Shown: piece after piece, positions 1-6,796 of the stretch
Layout: the number at the start of each line of letters is the position of its first letter
How positions within the stretch are numbered: position 1 is the first letter of the stretch
Assembly (NCBI GenBank): GCA_023443345.1
Contig: JAEZUZ010000072.1
Coordinates: 1 to 19,482 of the forward strand
Length of the DNA: 19,482 nucleotides
DNA from: Bacillota bacterium
GTDB lineage: Bacteria > Bacillota > Clostridia > Peptostreptococcales > Acidaminobacteraceae
Direction of reading: 5' to 3'
Notes under the pieces: model-generated
Database searches by the model: none
What the model was told of the DNA's origin: nothing
The model's input: only the letters and a program-made list of their open reading frames with translations
Made by a program: the position numbers and the translations under genes

Positions 1-1
1 A

Positions 2-256
2 GTTGTAACAGCTTCACTTTTATGGTGTGGAACTATGACAGCTCCTATTTTAACTGAAATTGCAAAATCAGTAGGTATAGACCTAAGTGCTCAGTCAGCA
101 CTGCTTATTTCTTCTTTTGCAGCAACAGCACTTATTCAAAGTTTCTTAGTATTTATAGCATTTTCTTATAAGCCGATAATAGGTATACCGCTATTATTTA
201 TTGGATTTGCTATGTACTACTTTGTATTGGAAGGAAAGAAGAGGAAAGAAAATTAA
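2..256 (+). CDS. C-terminal end of a membrane transport protein (truncated by window edge)
   Basis: The reading frame is open from base 2 to the stop at 254-256, so the gene begins upstream of the window; the Met at base 35 is probably internal, because no ribosome binding site precedes it. The 84 visible residues contain two hydrophobic spans (around SALLISSFAATALIQSFLVF and IIGIPLLFIGFAMYYFVLE) and a basic, charged tail (EGKKRKEN) as expected for a cytoplasmic C-terminus. The stop overlaps the dgoD start by one base (TAATG), so the two are co-transcribed and translationally coupled. A sugar-acid (galactonate-type) permease is the natural guess from that coupling, but too little is visible to name the transporter family. 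Confidence 0.6.
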   Translation, partial: VVTASLLWCGTMTAPILTEIAKSVGIDLSAQSALLISSFAATALIQSFLVFIAFSYKPIIGIPLLFIGFAMYYFVLEGKKRKEN

Positions 257-1401
257 TGAAAATAGTAGATGTAGAGGTTTTTAAAGTAAAACCAAGGTGG
301 ATATTTTTAAAAATCAATACAGATTCTGGAATATCTGGCTGGGGAGAAATGATTTCAGGCACAAAGACAGAAACAGTTGTTAGTGGTGCATATGAACTTT
401 CAAAAAGAATAATTGGTAGGAATCCCTTTGAAATAGAAAGATTATTTCAAGAGCTACATAGATCATTTTTTAGAGGCGGCCCAATTAATGCTACAATAGT
501 TTCAGCAATAGAAATGGCACTATGGGATATAAAAGGAAAAGCATTAAATGTTCCTGTTTATGAACTTTTAGGAGGACTTGCTAGAGATAGACTAAAAGTA
601 TATTCATGGATTGGTGGAGATAGACCTGATGATGTTCTAAACCAAGCAAAGGATAGATATGACAGAGGATTTACAGCTGTAAAGATGAACGCAACAGATG
701 AACTTCATTATATCGACTCTTTTGATAAGGTAGAAAAAGTCTTAGAAAGAGTGAGCTCTATTCACTCTCACTTTGGTTCAAAGATGCAAGTAGGAATAGA
801 TTTTCATGGAAGAGTTCACAAATCTATGGCTAAGGTATTAGCTAAAAATCTAGAAAAATACAATCCGATGTTTTTGGAAGAGGTAGTACTTCCAGAAAAC
901 GAAGAAGCTTTTAAAGAAGTAGCTAATCATACTCATATTCCACTAGCAACAGGTGAGAGACTTTATACAAGATGGCAGTTTAAAAATATCTTTAGAGATG
1001 GTGTAATAGATATAATTCAACCTGATGTTGCACTATGTGGTGGAATATTAGAATTGAGAAAAATAATAGCAATGGCAGAAGCATACGATATGGCAGCTGC
1101 TCCTCATGCCCCATATGGACCTATTGCATTAGCAGCAACACTTCAAGTAGATATGTGTTCACCAAATGTATTTATTCAGGAACAGAGCTTAGGAATACAT
1201 TATAATAAGGGATTTGATCTTTTAGATTTCGTAAAAAACAAGGATATATTTGAATTTAAAGATGGATATCTAAGTATTCCAACAAAACCAGGTCTGGGTA
1301 TAGAGATGGACGAGGATATAATAAGAGAGATATCTCAACAGGGACTTGAATGGTCAAATCCATCATGGAAAAATTATGATGGAACAATAGCAGAATGGTA
1401 A
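256..1401 (+). CDS. dgoD: D-galactonate dehydratase (enolase superfamily)
   Basis: It dehydrates D-galactonate to 2-keto-3-deoxygalactonate in the cytoplasm. The 381 residues match the length and layout of E. coli DgoD, from an N-terminal KPRWIFLKI/GWGE segment to the terminal DGTIAEW. Metal ligands and catalytic residues of the mandelate-racemase group are visible: D182 and H184 in IDFHGR, E208 in FLEE, E234 in TGERL and H284 in AAPHAPYGP; YSWIGGDRP and EQSLGIHYNKG are further DgoD signatures. The usual EEPV is EEVV here. The ATG overlaps the upstream transporter stop. No 2-keto-3-deoxygalactonate kinase or DgoA-type aldolase is in the window, so the rest of the pathway must be upstream or elsewhere, unless the downstream KDGP aldolase takes part. 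The family call is very sure; the exact aldonate isomer is less so. Confidence 0.93.
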   Translation: MKIVDVEVFKVKPRWIFLKINTDSGISGWGEMISGTKTETVVSGAYELSKRIIGRNPFEIERLFQELHRSFFRGGPINATIVSAIEMALWDIKGKALNVPVYELLGGLARDRLKVYSWIGGDRPDDVLNQAKDRYDRGFTAVKMNATDELHYIDSFDKVEKVLERVSSIHSHFGSKMQVGIDFHGRVHKSMAKVLAKNLEKYNPMFLEEVVLPENEEAFKEVANHTHIPLATGERLYTRWQFKNIFRDGVIDIIQPDVALCGGILELRKIIAMAEAYDMAAAPHAPYGPIALAATLQVDMCSPNVFIQEQSLGIHYNKGFDLLDFVKNKDIFEFKDGYLSIPTKPGLGIEMDEDIIREISQQGLEWSNPSWKNYDGTIAEW

Positions 1402-1416
1402 AACAGAGACTATAGT
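1397..1416 (+). repeat. Left copy of 20-bp direct repeat spanning the dgoD stop codon
   Basis: GGTAAAACAGAGACTATAGT occurs here and again, identically and in the same orientation, at 12080-12099. This copy contains the dgoD stop codon (1399-1401). The two copies bracket the all-minus-strand block 1487-11968. A third, related arm occurs in the terminator at 1461-1488. Confidence 0.85.
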
Positions 1417-1432
1417 ATCACTGGCTTTTTTA
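1400..1432 (+). terminator. Degenerate intrinsic terminator after dgoD
   Basis: The left arm matches the perfect terminator at 12083-12110, but the right arm has diverged (TATCACTGGC before the T-run instead of TCTCTG). It still offers a weak CAG-A-GA / TC-A-CTG stem followed by GCTTTTTT. It probably gives leaky termination of the dgoD message, backed up by the hairpin at 1461-1488. Confidence 0.5.
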
Positions 1433-1460
1433 TTTATTAATTATCTTAAAATTTTATAAA

Positions 1461-1488
1461 AAAACAGAGACCATATAGTCTCTGTTTT
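1461..1488 (-). terminator. Terminator at the end of the minus-strand amino sugar acid operon
   Basis: An 11-bp perfect stem (AAAACAGAGAC with GTCTCTGTTTT) encloses the loop CATATA. On the minus strand it is followed by a long U-run, and it overlaps the last codons of the KDGP aldolase. It is A/T-rich on both sides, so it may also stop dgoD read-through. The stem sequence is the same as at 12083-12110. Confidence 0.85.
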
Positions 1489-2215
1489 ATTTTATAATTT
1501 CCTTTGTAATTTTATAAATTTGACTGACTTTATCAATATCTGTCATTTTTGTGTTTTTATCAATTATGGAAGAATATATATGAGGAATTATTCTTTTTAC
1601 TCCCTGTTCATAGCAAATTTTTAAAATATCGCCATAATTGTTTAAATCTATGCCTCCTGTTGGTTCTAAACCAAAATCTTCTTTAGCACAGGCTTTTGCT
1701 AAATATTTAAGTTCTTCTATAGATTTATTTCCACCCATAGGGAAGAATTTTAGAGAATTTGCACCCATTTCTTTTGCCATTGCAATGGCAGTTTCTACTG
1801 GAGCAATACAATCATTATACTTTTCTGATAGTGCCCCTGTATTTATTTTTACAAAACCTACTTGGCCAGTTGGACTTACTAGTGCATTAATAAAAGCTGT
1901 TGGTGAATAAGCTCTTGTAATTCCAACAGAGGTAAATATTTGATTTATGTGATTTGCTTTAACATGCTTTGAAACTTCTATAACTCTATCAGAATTAGCG
2001 GGATTTCCACCACCAAGTCCTATAGAAATATTTCCATCAAGTATCTTTGAATATTCATTCATTGATTCTATGGCACTCTCATTTGTATCATATGAAGAAG
2101 TAAGAAGTCCTAATGCACAGTGACCTTCTGTAATTTCATATATTTGTTTTGCGTTCTCTATACTTTGAGTAAGGCAATTAAATACGAACTTATCTTTGTA
2201 AAAGTTTAAACTCAT
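1487..2215 (-). CDS. dgaF: 2-keto-3-deoxy-6-phosphogluconate (KDGP) aldolase, DgaF family
   Basis: The predicted reaction is aldol cleavage of 2-keto-3-deoxy-6-phosphogluconate to pyruvate and glyceraldehyde-3-phosphate, the last step of the D-glucosaminate (dga) route described in Salmonella. The 242 residues fit this TIM-barrel family, which differs from the classical Eda aldolase. Recognisable segments are SIGLGGGNP (64-72), VGFVKINTG (119-127), the lysine-bearing LKFFPMGG (155-162) and EPTGGIDLNNYG (184-195). The ATG at 2213-2215 overlaps the stop of the ammonia-lyase (ATGA), with GAAAGGAGT as ribosome binding site, so the two enzymes are coupled. It is the last gene of the operon, and its final codons lie inside the terminator hairpin. 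The family is sure; the exact substrate stereochemistry is inferred from the neighbours. Confidence 0.88.
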   Translation of the reverse strand: MSLNFYKDKFVFNCLTQSIENAKQIYEITEGHCALGLLTSSYDTNESAIESMNEYSKILDGNISIGLGGGNPANSDRVIEVSKHVKANHINQIFTSVGITRAYSPTAFINALVSPTGQVGFVKINTGALSEKYNDCIAPVETAIAMAKEMGANSLKFFPMGGNKSIEELKYLAKACAKEDFGLEPTGGIDLNNYGDILKICYEQGVKRIIPHIYSSIIDKNTKMTDIDKVSQIYKITKEIIK

Positions 2216-3315
2216 TTTTTACTCCTTTCATGTATTGAATTAATAGCTTGAAAAATTATATCTAGTTCCTCTTTGGATTTAAGTGGTCTAGGGTCAAAAT
2301 TTAAAATGTTTAGATTTTTTTGATGATCTCTACAGTAAATAGAAGGATTACCATCTTTTAGAATTTTATTAACTTCACTTGCATTTGCTCCAAATATTGA
2401 AGGATCAAATTTAAGAGAAGCTCTATAAATTTCTCTTCCTGCTTCATCTTTTGTAATTGAAGCTGAAATACCAGGTATTTCATTTACCTTTGAAATAAAA
2501 TCATTTAAATATTCTAAACTTACGATATTTGTTTTTTTGTCTGATTGATATTGTTCAATAGCAGCTATAAGAGAAAAAATATTTTCCTTTCCGATCTTCA
2601 TACACCTTCCAATACCATTATGTTGGTTAATAATTGCTTTAGATTTTTCTAAATCATCTGTAATTATTAATCCTGATGCACAAGAACATAATGCTTTAGA
2701 ACCAGAGTATATTGCGTAATTGACTCCGAGATTGTGATAAATTTGGAAATCTTCTTCAGCTGCACAATCTACAACTAGCGGAATATTGTGTTTTTTTGAA
2801 ATATTCACACACTCTTCTATAGATAACATGTTTTTTTGAACACAATGATGGCTTTTTATATAAAGTATGCAAAGAGTATTTTGGTCAATTCTATTTTCAA
2901 TATCTTCTTTTTCTACTTTATTTACACTTCCACAAGGAACTAGTTCACATCTAGCAAGTGAAACCATTTCTTTAACTGGTGCTCCATAGTCAATTATATG
3001 GCCTGAAGGAATTAAAACTTTATTCCTTGGTATCTCTAAAGTTGAGAAATTTCTTATCTTAGTAATATTATTTCCTGTAATCAAAGATGCAAGGGTGAGA
3101 ACTATACCAGCAGAAGCACTATTTACTATAGCTGCACTTTTAACATTTAGAATTTTTGAAATATATTTTCCAGATTCTAAATAAAGATCATCCATTATAA
3201 AGTATCTGTCTTGAGCATAGTTTGAAGCGTTTTTTACATAATCACTTTGAGTAGATACACCTAATTTTGTCATTCTACCAGAAGCATTTATAACTTCTTT
3301 AAGATTCAAGTTCAA
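2212..3315 (-). CDS. dgaE: PLP-dependent ammonia-lyase, DgaE family (SelA-like fold)
   Basis: DgaE converts D-glucosaminate-6-phosphate to KDGP plus ammonia. The 367-residue protein has the fold-type-I layout of the selenocysteine-synthase-like group. It opens with EVINASGRMTKLG, carries the aspartate of VVDCAAEED (D183) that pairs with the pyridine nitrogen, and has the Schiff-base lysine K207 in YSGSKALCSCASG. The start is TTG at 3313-3315, which overlaps the amidohydrolase stop (TTGA) and sits 7 bases from AAAGGA; no better ATG lies at the N-terminus. It also overlaps the KDGP aldolase by 4 bases. The family contains homologues of uncertain substrate that travel with DUF4310-4312 clusters, so an amino sugar acid phosphate other than glucosaminate is possible. 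Confidence 0.85.
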   Translation of the reverse strand: MNLNLKEVINASGRMTKLGVSTQSDYVKNASNYAQDRYFIMDDLYLESGKYISKILNVKSAAIVNSASAGIVLTLASLITGNNITKIRNFSTLEIPRNKVLIPSGHIIDYGAPVKEMVSLARCELVPCGSVNKVEKEDIENRIDQNTLCILYIKSHHCVQKNMLSIEECVNISKKHNIPLVVDCAAEEDFQIYHNLGVNYAIYSGSKALCSCASGLIITDDLEKSKAIINQHNGIGRCMKIGKENIFSLIAAIEQYQSDKKTNIVSLEYLNDFISKVNEIPGISASITKDEAGREIYRASLKFDPSIFGANASEVNKILKDGNPSIYCRDHQKNLNILNFDPRPLKSKEELDIIFQAINSIHERSKK

Positions 3316-4427
3316 AATATAGTCCTTTCTAGTTTACCATTTAATATACAGAAATACGGAACAACCTCTTTGTTGATATCAATATTTAATCCTTGACTGT
3401 CAATAAGAGTTTTTTTGATATCTATAATTTTAAAAATGGTGAGGTTAGCAATGTTTGATTCCTCTATTTTACCAAAATCATATAAATTTATCATTTTTGC
3501 TGGATTAGTAGTAACTCTTTCTATACATTCATTCAATCCGTATCCTAAATTATAGAACTTAGTTATTACATTGCTTAGGCTAAATACAGGGCCGTTCACA
3601 TTATACTTATGAAGGTCAGAACTAAAAGAGTCAGCAAGGAAATTGTCTTCAAAAGCTTTCTTAGCAATTTCATAGCTAAAACTATCTTGCCCATGGCCTA
3701 CATCAAAGTAGATATTTCTATTACGATTATTTAAAAATTCTTTTAAGGTTATTCCTCTATATAAAGAGCTTGGTTTTCCGTGAAAGCAGTGAGTTAATAT
3801 ATCGTTTTCATCCATTAAATTTAGAACATGGCTAAGTGAGGGAGGTGCATTTCCTACATGTACCATCATAGGCAAATTTGTTTTTTTCTTAATTTTTTTT
3901 GCTTCTATAAATGGTGTTACTGTATCTTCTCCCATGACACTTGATGAAGCCCTCAATTTTATACCTACTACAAAGTCATTGAATTCTTCAATTTTTTGCA
4001 AAGTTTTTTCTAAATTTATGTTGTTTTTATCTTTTAATTCATGTCTATTTTCTAGACCTGTTAAAGCTATATTTATAAAAGATTTTATATTTGTTTTCTT
4101 TTGTTTTGATATTTCATATAATTTATTTATGTTTGAAGCACCACTTGAGCCAGCATCACAGATAAGAGTGACCCCTTGCTTGTAACCTATAGTATCTGCT
4201 TCTACACTTATATCTGTTATATTTTCAAAACAATGTACATGTAAATCTATCCAGCCTCTAGATATATAGTAATCGCTAAAGTCGTATTCTACTGCTTGTG
4301 TTGATGTTATTTTAGAATCAATTTTGTGTATTTTTTTATCTTTAATTTCTATATCTACTTTATGTTGATTAAACTTATTACTAGAGTCTATAATTTTTAC
4401 GTTTTTTATTATGAAGTGAGAGTTCAT
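3312..4427 (-). CDS. Amidohydrolase/deacetylase-family metallohydrolase (EF_0837/Atu3266 type)
   Basis: A 371-residue amidohydrolase-superfamily TIM barrel with a binuclear metal site. H63 and H65 are in DLHVH, K157 in GIKLRAS is the candidate carboxylated bridging lysine, followed by H190 (MMVHVG), H213 (THCFHG) and D271 (SSDLHKYN). A small N-terminal and C-terminal beta domain (IIKNVKIID start, NLTIFKI near the end) completes the family layout. Homologues were misannotated as dihydroorotase or adenine deaminase; as I recall, tested members deacylate N-acetyl-D-amino acids and acetyl-(R)-mandelate. In this operon it precedes an amino-sugar-acid ammonia-lyase, so I infer that it frees the amine of an N-acyl aldonate. 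It starts by ATGA overlap with DUF4310 and has no strong ribosome binding site of its own, so translational coupling is likely. Confidence 0.85.
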   Translation of the reverse strand: MNSHFIIKNVKIIDSSNKFNQHKVDIEIKDKKIHKIDSKITSTQAVEYDFSDYYISRGWIDLHVHCFENITDISVEADTIGYKQGVTLICDAGSSGASNINKLYEISKQKKTNIKSFINIALTGLENRHELKDKNNINLEKTLQKIEEFNDFVVGIKLRASSSVMGEDTVTPFIEAKKIKKKTNLPMMVHVGNAPPSLSHVLNLMDENDILTHCFHGKPSSLYRGITLKEFLNNRNRNIYFDVGHGQDSFSYEIAKKAFEDNFLADSFSSDLHKYNVNGPVFSLSNVITKFYNLGYGLNECIERVTTNPAKMINLYDFGKIEESNIANLTIFKIIDIKKTLIDSQGLNIDINKEVVPYFCILNGKLERTIF

Positions 4428-5086
4428 TTTGCTTGTGGCAACTGTCCACCTAGTGCTATATAAATAGCCCCTGTAATTATGGCACCTAATATTGCCCCTC
4501 CAACAATTGGCTTTTCAAATTTATAAAATAAATATGAACCTAGGATAGCTCCACCACCAATAATAGGGTTGTAACCAACAGCACTTAGTAAAACAAGAGG
4601 TCCTAACGCTTCACCTGTTTTATTTCCTGCCCCCATCATTATTGAAGTAGCACCAGCTAATGTAAGGCCAGGTGCAAGTTTTCTAATTCCAATAATTAGT
4701 GATCCAAGGGAAAAACCAATTATCAAGCCTGTAATAAGAGCTAGATAGAAGTTGTTTATTAAGTTTGAAAATCCTGAAGAGAGAAGCAATGCAGGAATAC
4801 CTACGCCTACACCAGTCATAAGTGAGCCACCTATGTCTAAAATTCCAACAAGAGGTCCTTCTAGTATTCTTGCAAGTAAGAAGCCTACTGCAAAAGCTGC
4901 AGGTGCAGAATAATCTCCAGAAGTTTGCCCTACTCTTAACATTTCGCCTATGTAAATTTCGTTAGTTAATCCAGTGCCATTTGTCATAAAAAGGCTACAT
5001 GCACCAACTATTCCTGAACAGGCAAGACTAAGTAGTAATATAAATGCTATATCTTTTTCTAAAAAAGTATTAAATTTTTCTCTCAT
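4424..5086 (-). CDS. DUF4310-family membrane protein, putative transporter subunit
   Basis: A 220-residue, very hydrophobic protein with about six to seven predicted spans and glycine-rich turns (GGSLMTGVGVGIPALLLSSG, GATSIMMGAGNKTGEALGPLV, GGGAILGSYLF, GGAILGAIITGAIYIALGG). Such GG/GA-rich re-entrant-looking segments resemble channel-forming subunits of carriers. The charged elements in the loops, such as GEMLRVGQTSGDYSAP and EGP, could line a substrate path. It starts at ATG 5084-5086 with AAAGGAG six bases upstream, 11 bases after DUF4311, and overlaps the amidohydrolase by 4 bases. The family is known only from this conserved cluster and its function is unproven. A membrane subunit of a transporter is the best inference. 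The DUF number is from memory of the family's size and gene order. Confidence 0.75.
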   Translation of the reverse strand: MREKFNTFLEKDIAFILLLSLACSGIVGACSLFMTNGTGLTNEIYIGEMLRVGQTSGDYSAPAAFAVGFLLARILEGPLVGILDIGGSLMTGVGVGIPALLLSSGFSNLINNFYLALITGLIIGFSLGSLIIGIRKLAPGLTLAGATSIMMGAGNKTGEALGPLVLLSAVGYNPIIGGGAILGSYLFYKFEKPIVGGAILGAIITGAIYIALGGQLPQAK

Positions 5087-5097
5087 ATCTGACTCCT

Positions 5098-5817
5098 TTA
5101 GTTAAATAATTCAAAAACTTTCACGTGGAAATTTCTGAAGTATGCAATAAGAATGATCATGATAATAACTATTAAAAACATACTTATAGTGTTTTTATCC
5201 TTATAACCTTTTTCTTCAACTAAACTTCCCGTTAAAATACCAAAAATTATTCCAGGAAGAGCATTCCCAGAAATCATTGCCATTAATCCACCAAAGAAGA
5301 TTGAGAAAATTCCTGTTTTTTTACCAGCATCAATTGCTGCCCAAAGAAAAAGCAGAGGCATGACAATATTTATCATATTTGTTGCTGCTGGTGTCAATAT
5401 ATCTTTTGCAATATTTGCTAGTTTAACTGGAACTAGGGAAGATGCTGTATTTAGTAAAATAAATACTATAGCTCCTATTAAAGCACCAACTATGGTCATT
5501 TCGAAAGTTTTAGTTCTATAATCGTTCTTTTTATTCATATTTACAACTGCTGCTGACCAGTTTGGTATTACTCTATGTAGAACATCTTGAGTAAGAGAAC
5601 CAGTGCCAAGAGCAGCTGCAGCAGAGGTTATAAAAAAGCCAAAACCAAATGTAAAGTGACTAATTGAATCTCCGTTACAAGCATTCATTTCTCCAAGGGT
5701 TCTAAAAGCTCCCATTCCCTGTATTGTTGGTGCCTTAAACATTCTAACTGCACCAGCGCTAATAGATGCTCCCATAAGAAGACCTATTATTGTCGATTTA
5801 ATAATAATTTCAAACAT
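5098..5817 (-). CDS. DUF4311-family membrane protein, putative transporter subunit
   Basis: A 239-residue integral membrane protein with about six predicted spans. The first span (IIGLLMGASISAGAVRMF) is followed by a conserved-looking polar stretch, GAFRTLGEMNACNGDSISHF, containing Glu, Asn, Asp and His that could form a substrate or metal site between membrane segments. A second polar loop (NMNKKNDYRTKTFE) is probably cytoplasmic, and later spans carry AAIDAGKKTG and SGNALPGIIFG. It starts at ATG 5815-5817 with AAAGGA upstream and lies 11 bases before DUF4310, so a two-subunit membrane complex is likely. The biochemical role is unknown; the family is recognised mainly by context and general layout. 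Confidence 0.75.
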   Translation of the reverse strand: MFEIIIKSTIIGLLMGASISAGAVRMFKAPTIQGMGAFRTLGEMNACNGDSISHFTFGFGFFITSAAAALGTGSLTQDVLHRVIPNWSAAVVNMNKKNDYRTKTFEMTIVGALIGAIVFILLNTASSLVPVKLANIAKDILTPAATNMINIVMPLLFLWAAIDAGKKTGIFSIFFGGLMAMISGNALPGIIFGILTGSLVEEKGYKDKNTISMFLIVIIMIILIAYFRNFHVKVFELFN

Positions 5818-5828
5818 ACAAATCCTTT

Positions 5829-6113
5829 CTATATAGATAGATAATCTATTTTTACATGTATTTTGAGTATGAGATTGTAGAAAGTTATTTCTCTTTTAGA
5901 AAAAATATACATAAAAGCTTCTTTTTTAGATTGCTTTTCAATTGATATTAATTCTACAAATTCTGTACTCATATTTATAATTGGAAAATCAAAATTTTGA
6001 GTAATTTTATTTCTTAACTCTAAAAAACATTGCTCTGTTGCTTCTTTTTTAGTTTTTCCAATTCCTTTAACTTCAAATTCAAGTTGTTTTGTTTTTAAAC
6101 TATTTGTCTGCAT
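5829..6113 (-). CDS. DUF4312-family small cytoplasmic protein
   Basis: A 94-residue protein with no membrane span or signal peptide. It opens with KQLEFEVKGIGKTKKEATEQCF, a strand-helix pattern like small alpha/beta partner domains, and contains one cysteine (about position 29). Its ATG lies inside the last codons of the SFCGS gene (14-base overlap), which implies fixed-ratio synthesis of the two. The constant position between the SFCGS protein and the membrane subunits suggests a soluble component or regulator of the same transporter. No catalytic motif is recognisable. Confidence 0.72.
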   Translation of the reverse strand: MQTNSLKTKQLEFEVKGIGKTKKEATEQCFLELRNKITQNFDFPIINMSTEFVELISIEKQSKKEAFMYIFSKREITFYNLILKIHVKIDYLSI

Positions 6114-6468
6114 TTACTTCATTCCACTGTTCAACTAATGCTTCTCCAAGTTCGACAGTATCCATAAAACCAAATCCTAAAACTTGAATTCCTTCTTTAA
6201 TAGCAGCTTTGCCGGCTTCTACAGTTCTAAGGTGATGTTTAGCTGAATATCCATATTTATTTTTTGCTGTTATTGCTCCTGCACCACCTGAACCACAGAA
6301 TGAAATACCAAGATCAGCATTGTTTTCTTTCATTACATCCCCAAGTTTCATATCTGCGGCTACTCCTTCAATAAGTATTGCAGTACCACCCTTATTTTCA
6401 ACACCTTTTTTAACTAGTTCACCTTTTCCTAAGCGGTGTCCAATAACTATAATTGGTCTTTTATTCAT
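6100..6468 (-). CDS. Glycine-rich SFCGS-family protein, possible EIIB-like transporter component
   Basis: The 122-residue protein begins with a hydrophobic strand (RPIIVIGHRLGKGELV) and has the signature SFCGSGGAGA at 56-65, with C58 in a glycine-rich turn. It continues with a histidine pair at H78-H79 and ends in an alternating helix/strand (IQVLGFGFMDTVELGEAL). A cysteine in a small Rossmann-like alpha/beta protein is reminiscent of PTS EIIB subunits, which carry phosphate on cysteine, but the typical EIIB motif order is not present, so this is inference. It has an excellent AGGAGG ribosome binding site and overlaps the small PRD gene by 8 bases and DUF4312 by 14. The family is recognised from the conserved EF_0830-type clusters; no function is established. 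Confidence 0.8.
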   Translation of the reverse strand: MNKRPIIVIGHRLGKGELVKKGVENKGGTAILIEGVAADMKLGDVMKENNADLGISFCGSGGAGAITAKNKYGYSAKHHLRTVEAGKAAIKEGIQVLGFGFMDTVELGEALVEQWNEVNADK

Positions 6469-6796
6469 TTTTTCCTCCTATAATTTTTTGAAAGTGAATG
6501 TAGAGCAACATTTTTTCAAATTCAGTAATATTGATTTGAAGTTTATTTATAAATTTTTCTGTTAACTTTTTAGTCTCATCACTAAAATCATTTAAATCTA
6601 TTAGTTCTGAGTCAGTCTGAGAATTTTGTTCTATTCTTTTAATAAGTGAAATAAGATGATTGAAAAAAAGTTCTTCATTTTCTTTCAATAAAAGATTTTT
6701 TTCTTGAAAAAACTTTTCTGTAATTTCTATAAACTTAGAAAATTTATCTATATCTGGATGATATTCTTTTAAAGCACTTAAACTTGCATTAGTCAT
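6461..6796 (-). CDS. Stand-alone small PRD-domain protein (EF_0829 type)
   Basis: The 111-residue protein is essentially one PTS regulation domain and nothing else. The first PRD histidine is H47 in FFNHLISLIKRI and the second is H101 in KMLLYIHFQKI, both in the usual helical settings, so both sites that PTS proteins can phosphorylate are present. There is no DNA- or RNA-binding segment. The ATG at 6794-6796 overlaps the stop of the large regulator by 8 bases and has GGAG upstream; it overlaps the SFCGS gene by 8 bases at its end. Possible roles are a phosphate-accepting partner of the neighbouring regulator or an accessory subunit of the transporter. The domain call is good; the role is open. 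Confidence 0.78.
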   Translation of the reverse strand: MTNASLSALKEYHPDIDKFSKFIEITEKFFQEKNLLLKENEELFFNHLISLIKRIEQNSQTDSELIDLNDFSDETKKLTEKFINKLQINITEFEKMLLYIHFQKIIGGKNE

